Source: CADEED01 sp035701825 (GTDB taxonomy: Bacteria; Pseudomonadota; Gammaproteobacteria; Steroidobacterales; Steroidobacteraceae). From it: DNA of 64,000 nucleotides. Under the pieces are notes generated by a model. The model was not told the origin of the DNA, ran no database searches, and saw only the letters and a list, made by a program, of their open reading frames with translations. The DNA lies in the NCBI GenBank assembly GCA_035701825.1, contig DASSRK010000051.1, positions 1-64,000 on the forward strand, written 5' to 3'. Positions 9,446-15,724 of the stretch are shown piece by piece. A program made the translations under genes and the position numbers. Within the stretch, counting starts at the first letter, position 1, and each line of letters opens with the position of its first letter.

Positions 9446-9552
9446 GCCGCGATGTTACCCAATGTAGGACAACGCGCACGGTGGGAACCTACAACGCCTT
9501 TGGGTGCCATCCGGCGCAACGCGACCGGCCGATGTAGGAAGTTCTCTCCTGC

Positions 9553-10275
9553 ATGAACAACCTGAAAATCCCGTCGATGGCGCTGGTCAGCGCGCTCCTG
9601 CTCGTCGGATGCGTGAAGAGCGAAGTGACCACCCGCAGCCAGAGCGGCGAGATACTGACCGTCGACCCGCCCACGCCCATTCCGGTGCCGCCGCCCGCGC
9701 CGCCGCCGACGCCCACGCCACCGGCCACCACGGTGCCGCCGCTGTCGCCCGTCATCGTCGACATCAGCGACAACCCGCCGATCGGCACGCCGCACTGGGT
9801 GAATGGCGATACGCCGGTCGGAGCGCACGGCGATCCGATGGCGGGGCTGGTCTGCTATCCCGGCGCCGATGCGCCGAGCGCGTACCACGTGCACTCGCAC
9901 CTCTCGATATTCCTGGACAACGTGCAGCTGCAGTTGCCGAGCGTCATCGGCATGATCACGCTGGCCGACGGCTCGAAATGCACCTACTCGCTGCACATGC
10001 ACGACCACTCGGGGAAGATCCACGTGGAGGGGCCGGCGCCCGCGGTGTTCACCCTGGGCCAGTTCTTCCAGATCTGGGGGCAGCCGCTCGAGCCCGACAA
10101 CATCGCCGGCCTGACCGGCAAGCCGGTCGTCATCTATGTCACGGACAACAATGGCGTCGTGACGGAGGCCTCCGGCGACTGGCACGACATCGAATTGATC
10201 TCACATCGCGAGATCACCATCCAGGTGGGCACGCCGATCGACGAGATACCCAACTACACCTGGCGCGCGAACTGA
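9553..10275 (+). CDS. His-rich lipoprotein with Pro-rich linker
   Basis: This is a 240-residue predicted lipoprotein: SALLLVGC gives a lipobox with Cys at about residue 21. A Pro/Thr-rich linker (about 40-70) separates the anchor from a globular domain. That domain is rich in His in clusters: YHVHSHLSIF, SLHMHDHSGKIHVEG and SGDWHDIEL. The pattern suggests a metal site, but I do not recognise a characterised family. Two Cys (near 98 and 142) could pair in the periplasm. It is divergent from the antiporter gene, 107 bases away, and its TGA is directly followed by the convergent YVTN gene stop. Its closeness to a cytochrome/quinoprotein cluster is suggestive only. Confidence 0.65.
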   Translation: MNNLKIPSMALVSALLLVGCVKSEVTTRSQSGEILTVDPPTPIPVPPPAPPPTPTPPATTVPPLSPVIVDISDNPPIGTPHWVNGDTPVGAHGDPMAGLVCYPGADAPSAYHVHSHLSIFLDNVQLQLPSVIGMITLADGSKCTYSLHMHDHSGKIHVEGPAPAVFTLGQFFQIWGQPLEPDNIAGLTGKPVVIYVTDNNGVVTEASGDWHDIELISHREITIQVGTPIDEIPNYTWRAN

Positions 10276-11310
10276 TCATCCGCGCGAGCGGCAGACGACT
10301 CCCCACGGCTTCCCGCCGGTGTGCACCCGCGCGCGCAGCCGCAGTCGCGGCAATTCGAACACGCTGAGATCGTCGGACGGCCCGTTGGCGGCATAGAGCT
10401 CCGCGCCATCGGGACTGATGGCGAGATCCCAGGGACGCGCGCCGGATTCCGCGCGCGCCAGCACTTCCCCGCTGCGCGCATCGAGCGCCAGGACCTGGCG
10501 GCCGCGCCCGGTGCTCACGTACAGCGGCGACCCCGAGGGCGGCAGCACCACGCGCATGGGCAACATTCCGCTCGGCAGCGCGAAGGTGCGCGCGATGCGC
10601 AGCTCCGAGGTGTCGATGACGCTCAGGCTGGCGCCGGCTTCGTTGGCCACGTAGGCGAACGCGCCGTCCGGCGCGATGCCGGTGGAGCGCGGCCGCAGTC
10701 CCACCTTGATACGCCGGATGGCGGCCGAGCTCTTCGCATCGAGGATGGTGAGCTGGTTGTCGGCTTCCGAGGTCACGAACACGCGCAGCCCGCGCGGATC
10801 CATGTCGACGCCTTCGGCTTCCGCGCCCACCGGCGTGTGCGCCAGCACCGCGCCATTGGCTGCATCGAAGGTGATCACCTCGCCCTGGTCCTCGCTGGCC
10901 ACGAACAGCTTCGCGCCATCGAGGCTGACCGCCACGCGCTCCGGGTCGGAAACTCCCTGGATGACGCGCGTCAGGCGGCGCGTGTCGAGATCGACCACGC
11001 CGATGCCGTCGGCCGCCTTGTCGGGCGGCGGCAATTTCGATTCGTCCACGCCGGGGCCCGCGGGCGGCGAGCCGCTCAGCGCCACGAACAGGTGTGCCTG
11101 GTCGGGCGACAGCGCCATGCCGCGCGGCCGCTTGCCGACCACGATGCGCGCGGCCACCTGCGCGGTGGTTGGGTCCACCACGGCCAGGTCGCCCGACATC
11201 TCGTTGCTGACGATGACCTCGCGGCACGACGACGCGCCCAAGGCGGCTTGCACCAGGAGCGCAGGGAGAGCCAGCAACGCGGCGAGCGCGACGGGTGGGC
11301 GGGCGCGCAC
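10276..11310 (-). CDS. YVTN-type beta-propeller protein of the PQQ cluster
   Basis: This exported protein has 344 residues, with a signal peptide ending near ALGA (residues 1-25). It consists of propeller repeats of the surface-layer/YVTN type, with recurrent cores such as GVDMDPRGLRVFVTSEADN, GIAPDGAFAYVANEAGASL and AISPDGAELYAANGPSDDL. The family corresponds to the beta-propeller proteins described as associated with PQQ-dependent catabolism. It is the last gene of the cluster, 1 base after the subunit II stop. It has no catalytic signature; a periplasmic scaffold or redox-partner role is inferred from position. Confidence 0.85.
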   Translation of the reverse strand: MRARPPVALAALLALPALLVQAALGASSCREVIVSNEMSGDLAVVDPTTAQVAARIVVGKRPRGMALSPDQAHLFVALSGSPPAGPGVDESKLPPPDKAADGIGVVDLDTRRLTRVIQGVSDPERVAVSLDGAKLFVASEDQGEVITFDAANGAVLAHTPVGAEAEGVDMDPRGLRVFVTSEADNQLTILDAKSSAAIRRIKVGLRPRSTGIAPDGAFAYVANEAGASLSVIDTSELRIARTFALPSGMLPMRVVLPPSGSPLYVSTGRGRQVLALDARSGEVLARAESGARPWDLAISPDGAELYAANGPSDDLSVFELPRLRLRARVHTGGKPWGVVCRSRG

Positions 11311-11311
11311 G

Positions 11312-12265
11312 CTAGCGCAGGCTCTGTAGATAGGCCACGAGCGCGCGCAGGTCGGGCCCGGACAGCTGGCGCATGCTCGGCATCTGCGCGCCGGGCTTCA
11401 TCGACTGCGCGTCGGTGATCCAGGCCGCGAGATTGGCGGCGTTGTTGTCGAAGGAACCGCCCGCGATGCGCGCGCGGCCGCCGACGTGCGTGAGGTCGGG
11501 GCCCACGGTCCCGGCCGCGCCGGTGCCGCGGATGGTATGGCAGGCCGCGCAGGCCGCGGACAGGAACACCTCGCGCCCGTGCACGGCGTCGCTGGCTTCG
11601 GGCTCGTCCGCCGGGGCGCGCTGCCGGGCGAGCCAGGCGGTGTAGAAATCCGGCGGCTCGGCCACGATGTCGATGCGCATGTGCGCGTGCTGCACGCCGC
11701 AGAACTCCGCGCACTCGCCGCGATACGTGCCGGGCACGTCGGCCATGATGCGCACGTGGTTCACGCGCCCGGGCACGAGGTCGACCTTGCCCTGCAGCTT
11801 GGGGATCCAGAACGAGTGGATGACGTCGCGGGTCTCGAGCTCGATGTCGACCGGCTTGCCCACCGGGATATGCAGTTCGGTGGGCACGTGCACCCACTGG
11901 TCGAGCCGCGCGCCCTGGTACACCGCCTCGAACCACCACTGCCGCCCAACTACCCGGATGTCGGCGGGGTGGTCGCCGTGCTGGTGCGCGGTCGAGGCCA
12001 TGGGCGCGAACATCAGCCCGAAGAACGTCAGGAACACGACGGCGGGAATCGCCAGTCCGCCGATCAGGATCCAGGAGCGGCCCTGGTCGTCCTCGGCGGG
12101 CGCGTGCTCGGTGAAGTTGCCGTCGTCATAGCGCATGGCGAGCCGCACCAGCAGCAGCCATACGATGGCCGCGGCGATGCAGAACACGATCAGCACCCAG
12201 CCGCCGAAGCCGGCGATGGCGCGGGCCGCGGGACTCGCGGCGTGCATGTAGTCCTGCGGCATCAT
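11312..12265 (-). CDS. coxB: cytochrome c oxidase subunit II with fused cytochrome c (caa3 type)
   Basis: The 317-residue protein accepts electrons from cytochrome c for the terminal oxidase. Two membrane helices (about 18-40 and 66-90) precede a periplasmic cupredoxin domain. CuA ligands are visible: His in DVIHSFWIPKL and the set in GECAEFCGVQHAHM (two Cys, a His and a Met). A C-terminal cytochrome c domain follows, with CAACH heme attachment and candidate axial Met in SMKPGAQMPSM. WWFEAVYQG before the CuA site fits the tryptophan-rich electron-entry region. Its start overlaps the upstream cytochrome stop by 4 bases. The partner catalytic subunit is the I-III fusion at 15721-18192, five genes upstream. 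Confidence 0.93.
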   Translation of the reverse strand: MMPQDYMHAASPAARAIAGFGGWVLIVFCIAAAIVWLLLVRLAMRYDDGNFTEHAPAEDDQGRSWILIGGLAIPAVVFLTFFGLMFAPMASTAHQHGDHPADIRVVGRQWWFEAVYQGARLDQWVHVPTELHIPVGKPVDIELETRDVIHSFWIPKLQGKVDLVPGRVNHVRIMADVPGTYRGECAEFCGVQHAHMRIDIVAEPPDFYTAWLARQRAPADEPEASDAVHGREVFLSAACAACHTIRGTGAAGTVGPDLTHVGGRARIAGGSFDNNAANLAAWITDAQSMKPGAQMPSMRQLSGPDLRALVAYLQSLR

Positions 12266-12672
12266 TGCGGCGGGTCCGGTTCCTGCGGCGTGCGCATCGA
12301 CTGGATGTAGCCGACCAGCTGCCAGATGTACTGCGGCGGCAGCATCACGCCCCAGGCGGGCATGCCATGCGCGCGTCCCTGCGAGATCGAGTTGAAGATG
12401 TCGCCGGCCGTGTTGCCGTAGATCCAGTCGTCGTCGCGCAGGCTCGGGCCCATGCCGCCACCGGCGTGGCCGCCATGGCAGCCGGAGCAGTTGAAGGCCA
12501 CGAACAGCTTGCGCCCGGACTGCAGCGCGGCGTCGTCGCTCTTGTAAGGGTTCATCACCAGCGTCTCGTTCTTGTCCGGGCCAGGCCTGGGGCCCACGGG
12601 TTTGACCGACGGCGGGGTCTGCGCGGCGGTCAGCAGCGGTATCGACAGCGCGAGCAGGATCAGGGCTCTCAT
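12262..12672 (-). CDS. monoheme c-type cytochrome
   Basis: This is a small periplasmic cytochrome c of 136 residues. A signal peptide (RALILLALSIPLLTAAQ) is followed by one heme site, FNCSGCHGG, near residue 64. The axial ligand is probably the Met in GRAHGMPAWG. The family resembles the short cytochromes found next to PQQ alcohol dehydrogenases. It probably carries electrons from the dehydrogenase to subunit II, which is encoded immediately downstream with a 4-base overlap. It also overlaps the upstream binding-protein gene by 4 bases, so translation is coupled. Confidence 0.88.
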   Translation of the reverse strand: MRALILLALSIPLLTAAQTPPSVKPVGPRPGPDKNETLVMNPYKSDDAALQSGRKLFVAFNCSGCHGGHAGGGMGPSLRDDDWIYGNTAGDIFNSISQGRAHGMPAWGVMLPPQYIWQLVGYIQSMRTPQEPDPPQ

Positions 12673-13559
12673 GACTTTTCCTCCGGCGGCTTCACCAGCG
12701 GCACGTGGTATTCGCGCAGCACGCCTTCGATTTCAGCGTGTCGCGAGGCCAGCACGCGCTCGACCGCGGACTTGAGCGCGTCGTCGCCACGCCGCACGCC
12801 GGCGGAAATCGAGAACTGCATGCCCGGATCGCGCGCGTCGATGGCCGCGATCTCGAGCGGCACGGGCTCGCGCGCCGCGAAGTAACCGGCCAGCGGGCCC
12901 CAGGCGATGGCGACGTCGACTTCGCCGCGCGCCACGGCGTCGATCAGCGCGCGCGGCGGATCGGGCCGCGAGTAGTCGCCATAGATGCTGTAGCCACGGA
13001 TGTTGCCGACCATGCCGCGCGCCGCCAGCGCCTGGGCCGGCGGCACGTTGGCGTAGTCGTCGCCGATGGCGTGCAGCCCGATGGACAGCCCGCGCAGGCG
13101 CGGGTCGTCGAGGCTGTGCAGGTCGAGCTTGCGGTCGGCGCGCATCACGAACACGTATTCGGAGCGGTAGTAAGGCGCCGTGGGTTCGGCCATCTCGAAG
13201 TTCGCCGGGATTCCCATGACCAGGTCGCAGCGGCCGCTCTTGAGCGTGTTGCGGATGAAGCCGCGGCGTTGCGGCCACCAGGTGTACTCGAGGTTGCGCT
13301 TCAGCTCGCGCGCCAGCATCAGCGCCAGTACGTTCTCGAATCCTTCGCCCCGCTGGTTGGAGAACGGCAGGTTGTTGGGATCGGCGCATACGCGCAGCGG
13401 TGACGGCTCCCCGGGCGTCGCCGCGTGCGCGATCGGGATCAGCGCGAGTCCACCGGCCGCCGCGGGACCCTGGCGATTCCACATCTCGATGTCCATCGCG
13501 CCGAGCGCCACCACGGCGACGGCGAGCGACAGCAGCGCCTTGCTAGCGTCCGAAGACAT
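12669..13559 (-). CDS. XoxJ/MoxJ-like periplasmic binding protein
   Basis: This 296-residue protein resembles the family described as quinoprotein dehydrogenase-associated substrate-binding proteins (MoxJ/XoxJ). A long hydrophobic N-terminus (to about residue 47, ending IAHAA) should export it. The mature part has the family opening LRVCADPNNLPFSNQRGEGFEN, followed by a two-lobed type II binding-protein pattern (CDLVMGIPANFEMAEPTAPYY, EVDVAIAWGPLAGYFA). It has no ABC transporter next to it. Known XoxJ proteins are thought to help mature or activate the PQQ dehydrogenase, which fits the dehydrogenase gene just upstream with a 17-base overlap. Confidence 0.87.
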   Translation of the reverse strand: MSSDASKALLSLAVAVVALGAMDIEMWNRQGPAAAGGLALIPIAHAATPGEPSPLRVCADPNNLPFSNQRGEGFENVLALMLARELKRNLEYTWWPQRRGFIRNTLKSGRCDLVMGIPANFEMAEPTAPYYRSEYVFVMRADRKLDLHSLDDPRLRGLSIGLHAIGDDYANVPPAQALAARGMVGNIRGYSIYGDYSRPDPPRALIDAVARGEVDVAIAWGPLAGYFAAREPVPLEIAAIDARDPGMQFSISAGVRRGDDALKSAVERVLASRHAEIEGVLREYHVPLVKPPEEKS

Positions 13560-15309
13560 AGAGCGCTCCTCCGGGCGAGGTGTACTGCTTGATGTCCTTC
13601 ATCGCGCCCACCACGCCGAGCGCGGCGTACGGATCGTCGGTCGAGATGGCCGGGAAGGCGACCGCGCCCATCCACCCGCCGACGCCGGAATACACCGCGA
13701 CGTATTGCTTGCCGTCGGGCCCGGTGAAGGTCATCGGGTTGCCGACGATCCCCGAGCCAGTCTTGAACTTCCACAGCGGTTTGCCGCTGCGTGCGTCCAC
13801 GGCCTTGAACCAGCCGTCCATCGTGCCGTAGAACACCACGTCACCGGCGGTCGCGAGCACGCCGCTGTACACCGGGAATTTTTCTTCCTTCGCGCCCCAC
13901 ACCTGTTTGGCGGCCACCGGGTCCCAGGCCACGAGCTCGCCCTGGTAGCCGCCGGGCCCGGGATACATCTTCACATCGGCGCCGAGATACGGTGTGCCCG
14001 CGATGTAGTTGGCCTCGATGCCTTCGTAGTCCATGCAGGTGTTGTGCGCCGGGATGTAGAGCAGCCCGGTGCGCGGCGAAAACGCGGACGGCACGAATTC
14101 CTTCGCGCCTGTGGAGGACGGGCAGATGCCCTTGGTTACCGCGCCGAACTTCGTGCGCTTGTCCGCGACCTCGCGCGGCTTGCCGGTCTTGAGGTCGTAG
14201 CCGTCGGCCCAGTTGGTGGACTGCTGGAATTTCTCCGCCGACAGCAGCTCGCCGTTGGTGCGGTCGAGCACGAACATGAAACCGCTGCGCCCCGGGTGCA
14301 GCAGGAGCTTGCGGGGCTGGCCGCCGATGTTCAGGTCGACGAGCACGTTCTCCATGATCTCGTCGTAGTCCCAGGCATCGTGCGGCACGATCTGGAAAGC
14401 CCAGCGCGCGGAGCCGTCGTCCGGGTTGCGCGCGATGATGCTGCACGACCACTTGTTGTCGCCGGGGCGCAGGTCCGGGTTCCACACGCCGGGATTGCCC
14501 GAGCCGTAGTAGATGAGGTTCAGCTCCGGGTCGTAGGAGATCCAGCCCCACACGGTGCCGCCGCCCAGCTTCCACTGGTTGGCCGGCCAGGAGCTGACGC
14601 CGAGATCCTTGCCCTGGTCCTTGGGATAGAACGCCTTGAAGCCCGGGCCTATCTTCACGTCCACGTCCGGACCGCTGTTGTAGGCGCGCCAGAGCTCGTG
14701 GCCGTCGGCGACCGACAGCGCCGCGACGTAACCGCGCACGCCGAGCTCGCCGCCGGAGTTGCCGACGATGACTTTGTCCTTGACCACCAGCGGCGCCATG
14801 GTGATGGTCTCGCCCAGGTTGATGTCGCCGACGCGCGTCTTCCAGGCGAGCTTGCCGGTCCTGGCGTCCACCGCGACGGTGTGCGCGTCGAGCGTGTTGT
14901 AGATGATCTTGCCGTCGGCGTACGAGGCGCCGCGATTCACCACGTCGCAGCAGGCGATGCCGACCGCGCGCGGATCGGGATGCGGCTCGTACACCCACTT
15001 GAGCGGCCCGTCCGGCTTGCCGAGATCGATGGCGATCAGGTTGTCGGGGTAGGGCGTGACCACGTACATCGTGTTGCCGACCACCAGCGGGTTGCCTTCG
15101 TGGCCGTTCGGGATCCCGGTCTGCATGATGTTCACCGGCTTGAGCTCGGCGACATTGGCGGGCGTGATCTGCGCCAGCGTGCTGTAGCGCGTGTTGGCGA
15201 AGTCGCCATTGGGCAGCGTCCACTCGGCGCCCGGGTAGCTCGCGGGCGGCTGCGCCGACACCGCCGTGCACAGCGCGGCGGCGAGTAGATAGGTAAGTCG
15301 GATACGCAT
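13543..15309 (-). CDS. PQQ alcohol dehydrogenase with lanthanide signature (XoxF/PedH-like)
   Basis: The 588-residue periplasmic quinoprotein has a signal peptide (residues 1-19) and an eight-bladed propeller. It oxidises an alcohol and passes electrons to cytochrome c. The vicinal disulfide is Cys120-Cys121 (GIACCDVV). Metal and PQQ residues align as Glu188 (GGELGVRGY), Asn272 (GSGNPGVW) and catalytic Asp314 in DAWDYDEI. The residue two after the catalytic Asp is Asp316; calcium enzymes have Ala or Ser there, while lanthanide-dependent XoxF, ExaF and PedH enzymes have Asp. Methanol versus longer alcohols cannot be decided. It is 10 bases downstream of a lipoprotein cytochrome and overlaps the XoxJ-like gene. 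No PQQ biosynthesis gene is in the window. Confidence 0.92.
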   Translation of the reverse strand: MRIRLTYLLAAALCTAVSAQPPASYPGAEWTLPNGDFANTRYSTLAQITPANVAELKPVNIMQTGIPNGHEGNPLVVGNTMYVVTPYPDNLIAIDLGKPDGPLKWVYEPHPDPRAVGIACCDVVNRGASYADGKIIYNTLDAHTVAVDARTGKLAWKTRVGDINLGETITMAPLVVKDKVIVGNSGGELGVRGYVAALSVADGHELWRAYNSGPDVDVKIGPGFKAFYPKDQGKDLGVSSWPANQWKLGGGTVWGWISYDPELNLIYYGSGNPGVWNPDLRPGDNKWSCSIIARNPDDGSARWAFQIVPHDAWDYDEIMENVLVDLNIGGQPRKLLLHPGRSGFMFVLDRTNGELLSAEKFQQSTNWADGYDLKTGKPREVADKRTKFGAVTKGICPSSTGAKEFVPSAFSPRTGLLYIPAHNTCMDYEGIEANYIAGTPYLGADVKMYPGPGGYQGELVAWDPVAAKQVWGAKEEKFPVYSGVLATAGDVVFYGTMDGWFKAVDARSGKPLWKFKTGSGIVGNPMTFTGPDGKQYVAVYSGVGGWMGAVAFPAISTDDPYAALGVVGAMKDIKQYTSPGGALYVFGR

Positions 15310-15319
15310 GTCGGTCGCC

Positions 15320-15724
15320 TCAGTGCAGGGTGTACAGGTACGCCGCGATGTCGCGCGCGTCGGCCTCGCTGACGCCGAGGCGTGGCATGGCGGTGGCGGG
15401 GATCAGGCCGGGCGCATCCATGATCCAGCGCACCAGCGTGTCCGGCGTGTTGGGCAGTTCGCCGCCGATGTAGGTCCGCTCGGCGAAGAAGTCGAGCGGC
15501 GGGCCGACGCGGCCGCGCGCGCGGCGGATGCCCGGCACCGTGTGGCAGGCACTGCAGGAATACTGGACGATGAGCTTCGCGCCGCGGCCCGGGTCGCCCG
15601 GCAGCGTGCTCCTGAATTCACCGGTGTTCGGTGGCCCGCCGGCGCCGACGCCGACGCCCGCGCCGCCGCCGCAGCCCGCCAGCCAGGCTGCCACCAGGAA
15701 ACCGGGGACGGTGGCGGCCTTCAT
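15320..15724 (-). CDS. lipoprotein monoheme cytochrome c
   Basis: From the ATG at 15724, which overlaps the oxidase stop as ATGA, the product has 134 residues. FLVAAWLAGC is a lipobox with Cys near residue 18, then a Gly-rich linker. The heme site is YSCSACHTVPG, with an axial Met likely in ATAMPRLGVS. The end AADIAAYLYTLH-like helix is typical of class I cytochromes. Anchored to a membrane on the periplasmic side, it could shuttle electrons between the PQQ dehydrogenase, encoded 10 bases downstream, and the oxidase encoded just upstream. Confidence 0.87.
   Translation of the reverse strand: MKAATVPGFLVAAWLAGCGGGAGVGVGAGGPPNTGEFRSTLPGDPGRGAKLIVQYSCSACHTVPGIRRARGRVGPPLDFFAERTYIGGELPNTPDTLVRWIMDAPGLIPATAMPRLGVSEADARDIAAYLYTLH

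Noticed and set aside
8019..9556. Long plus-strand frames across the antiporter
   Set aside because: They are shadows of the CPA1 antiporter, rich in His/Arg/Gln repeats.
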